Shown: piece after piece, positions 32,500 through 40,534 of the stretch
Numbering within the stretch: position 1 is the stretch's first letter
Layout: every line of letters starts with the position of its first letter
Origin: Pseudomonas anatoliensis
GTDB lineage: Bacteria; Pseudomonadota; Gammaproteobacteria; Pseudomonadales; Pseudomonadaceae
DNA length: 64,000 bases
Assembly (NCBI RefSeq): GCF_017976235.1
Contig: NZ_JACVHC010000004.1
Coordinates: 480,699-544,698, forward strand
Direction: 5' to 3'
The notes under the pieces: generated by a model
What the model was told of the DNA's origin: nothing
What the model saw: the letters and a program-made list of their open reading frames with translations, nothing else
The model's database searches: none
Made by a program: the position numbers and the translations under genes

Positions 32500-33507
32500 T
32501 TACCAGGCCACGCCAAACCCAGCGGTATAACGGGTCTTGTTCAAATCTGCATCATTGGTGCCGCTGATGATGTCACGCTCGGCCTTCAGGTTCAGCGAGG
32601 CCCACTCGGTGACCTTGTAGCGCAAGCCCATCTCGGCATCCAGCGCATAATTGGCCACGTTGGACAACGGCTTGCCAACTTCGCCGTTGGTGAAGAACTC
32701 GACCTTCTTGCCGATCAGGTAGCGGTTGTAGTCCCATTTCATGGCAACGGAATAGAAGTTGTCCTTGCTGCCATCCTTGTATTCGTAATCAGTGCGGTTA
32801 AGCAGCGAGCCCAGCGAGAACGCACCCAACTCATCATCCCAGAACTGGTAGCCCGGACCGGTACCGACAACACGCTGGCGCGCCAGCTCTTCTATGTGAT
32901 CGCGCTTATAGTTCAGACGCCCCTGCCAGAACCACTGATCGGTCAGGAAGCGGTCGAGGGAGTACTCGGCGCGCCAGTTGTCAGTGGTGGTCACGTCATC
33001 CTGCACTTCACGGTTGTATTCGCCTTCGGCGATGTGCCGCCAGCGACCATGACGCGCCGAGGTCTTGAAGCCGACGTCGTAATCGTCGGTGTCCTTTTCC
33101 GCACGCTGATAGTCCAGCGCCAGATCAACATTACCCTTCCACACCAGATCCTCGACCACCGGTTTCGGCTTGAGAATCTGCTGAATGCTCGCCAGTTCCA
33201 CGGTTTTGGGTGCTTCGCCATTGGCCAGAGTGACCTTGCCGTCTTCAGCCGCGGTCAGCGATTTCGAGACTTCACCCGTGTAGGCGTCCTGCTTGACCAG
33301 CAGATGCTGATCACTGTCCAGGGTCTTGACCTCTTTCCAGTCAATCGTGACCGCCCCGGCATATTTGGTCTGGATCAACAGCTTGCCGCCGTCGAACACA
33401 GTGATAGTGCCGGTCAGCTTGTCACCGTTCTTCATCCAGACGGTGTCGGCACGCAGGGGCGTGGATGCGCTACAAACAGCAAGGCACAGCAAGGTTCTGG
33501 AAAACAT
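32500..33507 (-). CDS. DUF481 outer-membrane beta-barrel protein
   Basis: The 335-residue product has a signal peptide (MFSRTLLCLAVCSASTPLRA) and, after about residue 120, alternating aromatic strands (WKGNVDLALDYQRAEKDTDDYDVGFKTSARHGRW, WFWQGRLNYKRDHIE) ending in YTAGFGVAW, the terminal aromatic pattern of outer-membrane barrels. The first part (DTVWMKNGDKLTGTITVFDGGKL) is a small beta domain found in DUF481 proteins. It is likely an outer-membrane protein related to salt-stress YdiY; cargo unknown. Confidence 0.8.
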   Translation of the reverse strand: MFSRTLLCLAVCSASTPLRADTVWMKNGDKLTGTITVFDGGKLLIQTKYAGAVTIDWKEVKTLDSDQHLLVKQDAYTGEVSKSLTAAEDGKVTLANGEAPKTVELASIQQILKPKPVVEDLVWKGNVDLALDYQRAEKDTDDYDVGFKTSARHGRWRHIAEGEYNREVQDDVTTTDNWRAEYSLDRFLTDQWFWQGRLNYKRDHIEELARQRVVGTGPGYQFWDDELGAFSLGSLLNRTDYEYKDGSKDNFYSVAMKWDYNRYLIGKKVEFFTNGEVGKPLSNVANYALDAEMGLRYKVTEWASLNLKAERDIISGTNDADLNKTRYTAGFGVAW

Positions 33508-33671
33508 AAGCGAATCGAGGGCTCAAGTTTGCGTAAAAGGATCGGCATTATCCGGAGGAATAAGACCCTGACAAGGACTGACCGGACTATTTCCATTGAG
33601 TTCATTTCTCAACTGGCCGATCAGGGTTTACGCTTCATGCATTAATTCGATCCTGTTCAGGAACTGCGTAC

Positions 33672-34025
33672 GTGACAGACCCGATCCACGAAGGCGACAG
33701 CGAGGCGCAAATCCGACGCACGGCGCTCTACTCGACCCTTGCGCAAGTGCCCGCCGGCAAAGTCGTCAGCTATGGTCAATTGGCTGACCTCGCCGGGTTG
33801 GGGCGCGCCGCCCGCTGGGTCGGCCGCACGCTCAGCCAATTGCCTGGCGATACCAAACTGCCCTGGCACCGCGTTCTCGGTGCCGGCGGTCGGATCAGCC
33901 TGCCGGTGGGCAGTCCATCGGGCGATGAACAACGCGCGCGATTGCGCATGGAGGGCATCACCGTCCTGAACAATCGTGTGGATATTCAACGCCATGGCTG
34001 GCGTCCGGTAGAGCACAGCGGTTAG
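33672..34025 (+). CDS. alkyltransferase-like (ATL) protein
   Basis: The 117-residue protein has the DNA-binding domain of O6-alkylguanine-DNA methyltransferases: VPAGKVVSYGQLADLAG, the Arg-finger segment GRAARWVGRTL, and PWHRVLGAGGRIS. The active-site Cys of the PCHRV motif is Trp65 here, so it cannot accept alkyl groups and is an ATL protein that flags O6-alkylguanine for nucleotide excision repair. Start is GTG 33672; no better start is in frame nearby. It is 43 bases upstream of the AmpG-type gene on the same strand. Confidence 0.88.
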   Translation: MTDPIHEGDSEAQIRRTALYSTLAQVPAGKVVSYGQLADLAGLGRAARWVGRTLSQLPGDTKLPWHRVLGAGGRISLPVGSPSGDEQRARLRMEGITVLNNRVDIQRHGWRPVEHSG

Positions 34026-34068
34026 AGTGCGCGCTTTGTTCCCGCAATCTTGAGGCAGACTTCAGCCC

Positions 34069-35628
34069 ATGCCCCGTAAAACCTGGCGCGCCGCGCTCGC
34101 CGCCTATGCCAGTCCTTCGACGCTCGTGCTGTTGTTGCTGGGTTTCGCCGCCGGCCTGCCGTACATGCTGGTGTTCTCAACGCTGTCGGTCTGGCTGCGT
34201 GAAGCCGGCGTGGCCCGTGAAACCATCGGCTATGCCAGCCTGATCGGTCTGGCCTACGCATTCAAATGGGTCTGGTCACCGCTGCTCGACCAATGGCGTT
34301 TGCCGTTGCTGGGCAAGCTTGGCCGTCGACGTTCGTGGCTGGTGCTTTCGCAGTCACTGGTGATCCTGGGCCTGATCGGCATGGGTTTCTGCGATCCGCA
34401 GAAGCATCTGTCCTGGCTGATCGCGATTGCGGTGATCGTTGCCTTCGCTTCCGCTACCCAAGACATTGCGGTCGACGCCTATCGCCTGGAAATTGCCGAT
34501 GACAGCCGGCAAGCCGCACTCGCTGCCAGTTATATGTCCGGCTATCGCATAGCAGCGCTGCTGGCGACTGCCGGCGCGCTGTTTTTCGCTGAAGGTTTTG
34601 GCTCAACCGGCTTCAACTATCAGCACTCGGCCTGGGCCGGCACCTACTTGCTGTTTGGCGCGCTAATGGTCCCTGCCCTGCTGACAACGCTGTTCATGCG
34701 CGAACCGCCTGTACCGTTGCGCACGCAGTTGCAGGCCGGGCGTTACACCTTCATGCATCAACTGATGTCCGTGTTCGTGTTGATCGTCTTGCTGGTGTCC
34801 GTGCCAGCGATGTTCACCCAGCTCTACAACACCGATTTCGCCAGCGTGCTGTTCGAAGGCGCCAGCCTGCTTGACCTGCTGCTGGAAGACCGTGCCTTCC
34901 TGCGCGCCATCCTCTATACGCTGCTCACCGCATTGTGCCTGTCGGCCATGGGCCGTCGCGGGCTGGCACCGGTGCTGACGCCGGTCAACGACTTCATTTT
35001 GCGCTACCGCTGGCAAGCGCTGCTGCTGCTCGGATTGATTGCCACCTATCGGATGTCGGACACGGTGATGGGCGTGATGGCCAACGTGTTCTATATCGAC
35101 CAGGGCTTCACCAAGGATCAGATTGCCAGTGTCAGCAAGATATTCGGCTTGATCATGACCCTCGTCGGCGCCGGCATGGGCGGATTGCTGATTGTGCGTT
35201 TCGGCATTCTGCCGATCCTGCTCATCGGCGGCGCAGCGTCGGCGGGCACCAACCTGCTGTTCCTGATGCTCGCCGACATGGGCCCGAACCTGCAGATGCT
35301 GATGGTGACCATTTCCCTGGACAACTTCAGCTCCGGCTTGGCGACGTCTGCATTTGTCGCTTATCTGTCGAGCCTGACCAACCTGAAGTTCTCCGCGACG
35401 CAATACGCGCTGCTCAGTTCGATCATGCTCCTGCTGCCGCGCCTGATCGGCGGCTATTCCGGGGTAATGGTCGAGAAATTCGGTTACCACAACTTCTTCC
35501 TGATCACTGCACTGCTCGGCGTGCCGACCCTGGTGCTGATCGCGGTGCACTGGTTCCAGGAAAGCCGCCGCGAAGGCCCGACGCCAACGCCCGAACCTGC
35601 GCCGACGCCGCTTGCGGAAGAATCGTAA
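34069..35628 (+). CDS. ampG: AmpG-family muropeptide MFS transporter
   Basis: The 519-residue inner-membrane protein has 12-14 hydrophobic segments. The start (STLVLLLLGFAAGLPYMLVFSTLSVWLREAGV) and GLAYAFKWVWSPLLDQWRLPLLGKLGRRRSWL, then FASATQDIAVDAYRLEI, are AmpG hallmarks. AmpG imports GlcNAc-anhydroMurNAc peptides for cell-wall recycling and so feeds the AmpR signal for AmpC induction. The C-terminal tail is Pro-rich and polar. Pseudomonads can have a second paralogue (AmpP), so the exact name is slightly uncertain. Confidence 0.82.
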   Translation: MPRKTWRAALAAYASPSTLVLLLLGFAAGLPYMLVFSTLSVWLREAGVARETIGYASLIGLAYAFKWVWSPLLDQWRLPLLGKLGRRRSWLVLSQSLVILGLIGMGFCDPQKHLSWLIAIAVIVAFASATQDIAVDAYRLEIADDSRQAALAASYMSGYRIAALLATAGALFFAEGFGSTGFNYQHSAWAGTYLLFGALMVPALLTTLFMREPPVPLRTQLQAGRYTFMHQLMSVFVLIVLLVSVPAMFTQLYNTDFASVLFEGASLLDLLLEDRAFLRAILYTLLTALCLSAMGRRGLAPVLTPVNDFILRYRWQALLLLGLIATYRMSDTVMGVMANVFYIDQGFTKDQIASVSKIFGLIMTLVGAGMGGLLIVRFGILPILLIGGAASAGTNLLFLMLADMGPNLQMLMVTISLDNFSSGLATSAFVAYLSSLTNLKFSATQYALLSSIMLLLPRLIGGYSGVMVEKFGYHNFFLITALLGVPTLVLIAVHWFQESRREGPTPTPEPAPTPLAEES

Positions 35629-35757
35629 GACGTTTCGCCAACGGCGGGAGGAATCCCGCCGTTGAACCTCACTGCCGGCCGCACTTCTGTACGTCAGCAA
35701 AACTCGCCGGTACACTGCTCCGTCATTTCCAGTCATAGCAACCGACAACGGCCAACC

Positions 35758-37473
35758 ATGCGCACCAGTCAATTTTTGCTCGCCACACAGAAAGAAACGC
35801 CTTCCGATGCGGTCGTCATCAGCCACCAGCTGATGCTGCGTGCCGGCATGATCCGCAAACTCGCCTCGGGCCTGTACACCTGGCTGCCCATGGGCTTGCG
35901 GGTAATGCGCAAGGTTGAAGCCATCGTTCGCGAAGAAATGAACGCCGCCGGCTCTCTGGAAGTGTTGATGCCGAGCACCCAACCGGCCGAGCTGTGGCAG
36001 GAATCGGGGCGCTGGGAAGAATACGGCCCTGAGTTGCTGCGCTTCAAAGACCGCCACGGTCGTGACTTCTGCGCGGGCCCGACCCACGAAGAAGTGATCA
36101 CCGATCTGATGCGCAACGAGTTGAGCAGCTATAAGCAGCTGCCAATCAACCTGTACCAGATCCAGACCAAATTCCGTGACGAAATCCGCCCACGCTTCGG
36201 TTTGATGCGCGGCCGTGAATTCATCATGAAGGACGCGTATTCCTTCCACGCCGATCAGCCGTCGCTGCAGGTCACTTATGACCGCATGCACCAGGCGTAT
36301 TGCAACATCTTCACTCGCCTGGGCCTGAAATTCCGCCCGGTTGAGGCCGACAACGGCTCGATCGGTGGCGCCGGTTCCCACGAGTTCCACGTACTGGCCG
36401 AGTCCGGCGAAGACGATATCGCTTTCAGTAACGGTTCCGACTACGCGGCGAACATCGAGAAGGCCGAGGCAGTGCCACGCGAAACTTCGCGCCCGGCTGC
36501 GAGCGAAGAGCTGCGCCTGGTCGATACGCCAGACACCAAGACCATTGCCGCGCTGGTGGAAAAATTCAATCTGCCGATTGAGAAGACCATCAAGACGCTG
36601 ATCGTGCGCGCCGAAGAAGAAGGCAAGCTGATCGCTCTGGTGATTCGTGGCGACCACGAACTCAACGAGATCAAGGCTGCCCAGCAACCTGGCGTTGCCA
36701 GCCCGCTGGTCATGGCCACCGACGCCGAACTGCGTGACGCGATTGGCGCCGGCGCCGGTTCGCTCGGTCCGCTGAACCTGCCACTGCCGATCATCATCGA
36801 CCGCTCGGTCGAACTGATGAGCGACTTCGGTATCGGTGCCAATATCGACGACAAGCACTACTTCGGCGTGAACTGGGAGCGCGATCTGCCGGTTCCAACC
36901 GTTGCCGACCTGCGCAACGTGGTTGCAGGCGACCCAAGCCCGGACGGCAAAGGCACCCTGGCAATCGCGCGCGGCATCGAAGTCGGGCACATCTTCCAGC
37001 TGGGCAACAAGTACAGCAAAGCGATGAAGTGCGAAGTGCTGGGCGAGAACGGCAAGCCTGTCACCCTGGAAATGGGTTGCTACGGTATTGGCGTGTCCCG
37101 CGTGGTGGCTGCGGCCATCGAGCAGAACAACGACGCCAACGGCATCATCTGGAGCGACACACTGGCACCGTTCCAGATCGCTCTGGTACCGCTGCGCTAT
37201 GAAACCGAGCAGGTGCGCGAAGCCACCGACAAGCTGTACGCAGAACTGACTGCGGCCGGTTTCGAAGTGCTGCTGGATGATCGCGACAAGAAAACCAGCC
37301 CGGGCATCAAGTTCGCAGACATGGAACTGATCGGCATTCCACACCGGATCGTGGTCAGTGACCGCGGCCTCGCCGAAGGTAACCTGGAATACAAGAGCCG
37401 TACCGAAGGCGAGGCGCAAGCGCTGCCGGTGGCTGACGTATTGTCCTTCCTTCAGGCCCGTATCCGCCGCTGA
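35758..37473 (+). CDS. proS: prolyl-tRNA synthetase (bacterial type)
   Basis: The 571-residue class II synthetase starts at ATG 35758 (MRTSQFLLATQKETPSDAVV). Motif 1 is around RKVEAIVREEMNAAG, motif 2 is QIQTKFRDEIRPRFGLMRGREF, and the INS editing domain spans about residues 220-400 with TIKTLIVRA and KYFGVN-like KHYFGVNWERD. Motif 3 lies in GCYGIGVSRVVAAAIEQ. The anticodon domain ends VADVLSFLQARIRR. It charges tRNA-Pro and clears Ala-tRNA-Pro through the editing domain. A lipoprotein gene follows 17 bases later, as in PAO1. Confidence 0.98.
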   Translation: MRTSQFLLATQKETPSDAVVISHQLMLRAGMIRKLASGLYTWLPMGLRVMRKVEAIVREEMNAAGSLEVLMPSTQPAELWQESGRWEEYGPELLRFKDRHGRDFCAGPTHEEVITDLMRNELSSYKQLPINLYQIQTKFRDEIRPRFGLMRGREFIMKDAYSFHADQPSLQVTYDRMHQAYCNIFTRLGLKFRPVEADNGSIGGAGSHEFHVLAESGEDDIAFSNGSDYAANIEKAEAVPRETSRPAASEELRLVDTPDTKTIAALVEKFNLPIEKTIKTLIVRAEEEGKLIALVIRGDHELNEIKAAQQPGVASPLVMATDAELRDAIGAGAGSLGPLNLPLPIIIDRSVELMSDFGIGANIDDKHYFGVNWERDLPVPTVADLRNVVAGDPSPDGKGTLAIARGIEVGHIFQLGNKYSKAMKCEVLGENGKPVTLEMGCYGIGVSRVVAAAIEQNNDANGIIWSDTLAPFQIALVPLRYETEQVREATDKLYAELTAAGFEVLLDDRDKKTSPGIKFADMELIGIPHRIVVSDRGLAEGNLEYKSRTEGEAQALPVADVLSFLQARIRR

Positions 37474-37490
37474 AACCAGATAGAGACGTC

Positions 37491-38444
37491 ATGTTCAAGC
37501 GAAACACCTTGGGCCTCGGAGGCACCGCCTTGTGCGGTGCCCTGCTGGTCAGCGGCTGTGCCAATCACATGTCACAACGCAGCGAGCACGAAGAGCGGGT
37601 CGAGCGAAAACTGCTCGATCACCGCCTGCAGATTGATGTCGGTGAGCCCAAGGTGCTTGAGCTGCCGCAGCGACGCGTGAAGATCAACGAGCAGAAGACT
37701 TTCGAAGTCACCGAGTTCGAAGTCACCCGCCGCTATGATCGTTACACGCCTTACCAACCCTGGCGCGAGGTCTACGAGATTCCGCTGGGTGCGGTGGCGG
37801 TGGTCGGTGGCGTCGGCGCGAACGTGGTCAACGTCTTCGCGCTCGGCAACCTGCCGGACAGCGTGACCCGGGACTGGCTCAGCTACGGTTTTGCCGGGCT
37901 CAATCCGTTCATGAACGTGCAATCCAACGGTCGTGCGCAACAGAACCTGGCCGGCATCGATGAAATCCAGCGCGACAAGCGCACGGAGTATTCGAGCCTG
38001 CCGTGGAGCGAGCGTCCCGTGCAGGTCAAGGCTGGCAAGCAGACCTTCGAGATGACCACCGACCGTAACGGCGTGTTGCGTCTGAACCTGCTCGACAGTC
38101 CGTTTGCCGAGAATGATCTCAATCATGTCGGCAAATTGCAGATCAGCGTCGAGGATTCCAAGGATGACGTGCACTCTGACTCATCCCTGATGATCAGCAG
38201 CCACCTGCGCGGAAAATTGCTGGAGGCGCACGGGCTGATCTACGACGATCTGGAAGATGACGAGGTCAGCGAGTGGGTCCATCGGGTCAAACGCCTCTCG
38301 GAACTGGGGCTGGAAGAAGAAGCCAGCGAACTGGAACAGAGCCTGATCGAGTTGACGCGTAACGATCCTGAGTTGCAGGCTGAGTTTCTCAAGTCGCTGA
38401 CCAAGGATGCCGGGCGACTGGTTGCGGATCCGGGACCGAATTAA
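37491..38444 (+). CDS. conserved lipoprotein downstream of proS
   Basis: The 317-residue protein has a lipoprotein signal (LGLGGTALCGALLVSGC, Cys23). The mature part begins with a charged segment, then basic beta-rich sequence with FEVTEFEVTRRYDRYTPYQPWREVYEIPLG, a hydrophobic stretch VAVVGGVGANVVNVFALG, and an acidic C-terminal helical region (EEEASELEQSLIEL). I know no function. Position after proS with a short gap suggests co-transcription. The long gap after the stop is filled by a REP pair. Confidence 0.7.
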   Translation: MFKRNTLGLGGTALCGALLVSGCANHMSQRSEHEERVERKLLDHRLQIDVGEPKVLELPQRRVKINEQKTFEVTEFEVTRRYDRYTPYQPWREVYEIPLGAVAVVGGVGANVVNVFALGNLPDSVTRDWLSYGFAGLNPFMNVQSNGRAQQNLAGIDEIQRDKRTEYSSLPWSERPVQVKAGKQTFEMTTDRNGVLRLNLLDSPFAENDLNHVGKLQISVEDSKDDVHSDSSLMISSHLRGKLLEAHGLIYDDLEDDEVSEWVHRVKRLSELGLEEEASELEQSLIELTRNDPELQAEFLKSLTKDAGRLVADPGPN

Positions 38445-38452
38445 GCGCTATT

Positions 38453-38530
38453 AAAAGATCGCAGCCTTCGGCAGCTCCTACAGGAAAATGCATTCCAACG
38501 TAGGAGCTGCCGAAGGCTGCGATCTTTTGC
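38453..38530. repeat. paired REP element
   Basis: AAAAGATCGCAGCCTTCGGC and GCCGAAGGCTGCGATCTTTT form a nearly perfect inverted repeat around AGCTCCTACAGG and CGTAGGAGCT. It separates the convergent lipoprotein and dinB genes. Confidence 0.82.
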
Positions 38531-38539
38531 TTTTACAGG

Positions 38540-39601
38540 TCAACGCTCAAACAATTCCATCTGCTCAAACCCGCCCCGCAAGTCCTCCAGCCTCACCCCG
38601 ACCCCAAGCAACCGCACCGGTTTGCCTCCGCGATTGAACGCCTGCGTCAGCATTAACTGATAACTGCCCAGATCCCGCCCTGCCCCGGCCTGCTCCAGTG
38701 TCGTTTGGGTGAAGTCGTGAAACTTTACTTTGACGAACGGCTTGCCGGGTCGATAACTGCTATCGATACGGGCCATGCGGGTTTTCAGGGTTTCGAGCAG
38801 CTCGGGCAACTTGTCCAGGCAACTGCGCAGATCCGGCAGATCCGTGTCGTAGGTATTTTCCACGCTGATCGACTGACGACGACTGTCGTTGTGCACCAGC
38901 CTGTCATCGATCCCACGGGCCAGACTCCACATTCGTTCACCGAAACTGCCGAATTCGCGCACCAGCGCCAGCTTGTCCCATTCGCGCAGGTGTTGACAGT
39001 CGACGATGCCGAGTCGGCCCAGTTTGTCAGCGGTGACTTTGCCCACACCGTGCAGCTTGCTGACGGGCAGGCCGCTGACAAAGTCTTCGACCTGATCCGG
39101 GGTTATCACGAACAAACCGTTGGGCTTCTTCCAGTCGCTGGCAATCTTCGCCAGAAACTTGTTCGGCGCCACGCCTGCGGAGACAGTGATATGCAACTGA
39201 TTGGAAACACGGCGGCGGATATCCTGGGCAATGCGCGTGGCACTGCCGCCGAAATGCGCGCTGTCCGACACGTCGAGGTAGGCTTCATCCAGCGACAAAG
39301 GCTCGATCAAGTCAGTGTAATCGGCAAAGATCGTGTGAATTTCCTTTGACGCTTCACGGTAAGCATCCATGCGCGGCTTGACGATGGTCAGGTCGGGGCA
39401 CAGCTTTAGAGCGTGGCCGGAGGACATGGCCGAGCGCACGCCATACGCCCGCGCCTCGTAATTACAGGTGGCAATCACCCCACGCCGATCCGCCGACCCG
39501 CCCACAGCCAACGGCTTGCCGGCCAGACGCGGGTCATCGCGCATCTCGATGGCGGCGTAGAAACAGTCACAGTCGACGTGGATGATTTTTCGCTGAGTCA
39601 T
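38540..39601 (-). CDS. dinB: DNA polymerase IV
   Basis: The 353-residue Y-family polymerase starts MTQRKIIHVDCDCFYAAIEMRDDP, with the first catalytic Asp residues, and has YEARAYGVRSAM, the second acidic site PLSLDEAYLDVSD, and the helix-hairpin-helix segment LHGVGKVTADKLGRLGI. The little-finger domain follows, and the tail GGFEQMELFER contains a beta-clamp-binding type motif QMELF. It bypasses lesions with loss of fidelity. A good LexA box lies 50-65 bases upstream of the start. Confidence 0.97.
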   Translation of the reverse strand: MTQRKIIHVDCDCFYAAIEMRDDPRLAGKPLAVGGSADRRGVIATCNYEARAYGVRSAMSSGHALKLCPDLTIVKPRMDAYREASKEIHTIFADYTDLIEPLSLDEAYLDVSDSAHFGGSATRIAQDIRRRVSNQLHITVSAGVAPNKFLAKIASDWKKPNGLFVITPDQVEDFVSGLPVSKLHGVGKVTADKLGRLGIVDCQHLREWDKLALVREFGSFGERMWSLARGIDDRLVHNDSRRQSISVENTYDTDLPDLRSCLDKLPELLETLKTRMARIDSSYRPGKPFVKVKFHDFTQTTLEQAGAGRDLGSYQLMLTQAFNRGGKPVRLLGVGVRLEDLRGGFEQMELFER

Positions 39602-39650
39602 GTCAGAAAAGGAAACGTGGCGAACCGGATCGGCAGTATCTCACTCACAA

Positions 39651-39666
39651 CTGTATATAGCACCAG
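39651..39666. promoter_or_regulatory. LexA (SOS) box upstream of dinB
   Basis: On the minus strand the site reads CTGGTGCTATATACAG (plus: CTGTATATAGCACCAG), with CTG-N10-CAG spacing and a TATATA core half matching the consensus. It is placed in the dinB promoter region, as expected for an SOS polymerase gene. Confidence 0.75.
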
Positions 39667-39840
39667 TGGTCAGAATGTTCTTTTCCTTCTGTAGGAAAGC
39701 TCCAGTGAATTTATTTTCTCAATCAAAGAACGACCGCCAATAGAGCTGAAAGCCTTGCTCCACCTGCCCTGCGGCCTGTTCAAGCGTTCAATAAAAGCGC
39801 TAACCGATTGAACCTCAACGAATTTTATCCAGATTGAAGG

Positions 39841-39868
39841 TTGACACCCCAGCGATCCTCTGTAGAAT
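39841..39868 (+). promoter_or_regulatory. sigma70 promoter of the first tRNA-fMet gene
   Basis: TTGACA (39841-39846), 16-base spacer, TAGAAT (39863-39868), then 13 bases to the mature tRNA. The same arrangement precedes the second copy. Confidence 0.8.
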
Positions 39869-39881
39869 GCCGACACACAGA

Positions 39882-39958
<77 letters not shown>

Positions 39959-39964
39959 AACATC

Positions 39965-39996
39965 AAAAAAGGCTACTCGAAAGAGTGGCCTTTTTT
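39965..39996 (+). terminator. terminator of tRNA-fMet copy 1
   Basis: GGCTACTC-GAAA-GAGTGGCC (39971-39990) with a T6 run. It is identical in the second copy. Confidence 0.88.
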
Positions 39997-40138
39997 GTGC
40001 GCGCTTGTTTTGCACAAAACAAGACTGTAAGCAGCGCCCTCCCCCAGACGGGAATTCGTTGCATTTCCAATGGTTACCCATCACCTGCGACCGTTTGACG
40101 CGATATCACGCTTATTTGACCCTTTTCAGGATTAGCGG

Positions 40139-40166
40139 TTGACACTCCGCCGTTCGCCTGTAGAAT
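40139..40166 (+). promoter_or_regulatory. sigma70 promoter of the second tRNA-fMet gene
   Basis: TTGACA (40139-40144), 16-base spacer, TAGAAT (40161-40166), then 13 bases to the tRNA. The spacer sequence differs from copy 1 at several positions while both hexamers are kept. Confidence 0.8.
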
Positions 40167-40179
40167 GCCGCCACACAGA

Positions 40180-40256
<77 letters not shown>

Positions 40257-40262
40257 AACATC

Positions 40263-40294
40263 AAAAAAGGCTACTCGAAAGAGTGGCCTTTTTT
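40263..40294 (+). terminator. terminator of tRNA-fMet copy 2
   Basis: GGCTACTC-GAAA-GAGTGGCC (40269-40288) with a T6 run, same as copy 1. Confidence 0.88.
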
Positions 40295-40534
40295 GTATCT
40301 GTTGAAAAAGTCCTTTCGCAACAATGAGCTGTCATCGTGCAGTGAACCGTCCAGGATCATCAGACGCGTCGAGTTGCGACTATGCTTGAGTCGCGGCGCA
40401 GACGCCTGCAATCCATGACTGCCCTCGCCGATCCTCGGTGAGAGGCGTAATATTTTGTGATTATTTTTTTCTACAGGGATTGGTAACTTGGCTGGATACC
40501 TCCATCCTGTCGCGCACAATCCAAGAGGTGATTG

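Noticed and set aside
34663..37419. 918-codon open frame on the minus strand
   Set aside because: It lies opposite ampG and proS, which have clear motifs; long antisense frames are common in GC-rich coding DNA and this one shows His/Gln/Arg-rich shadow composition.
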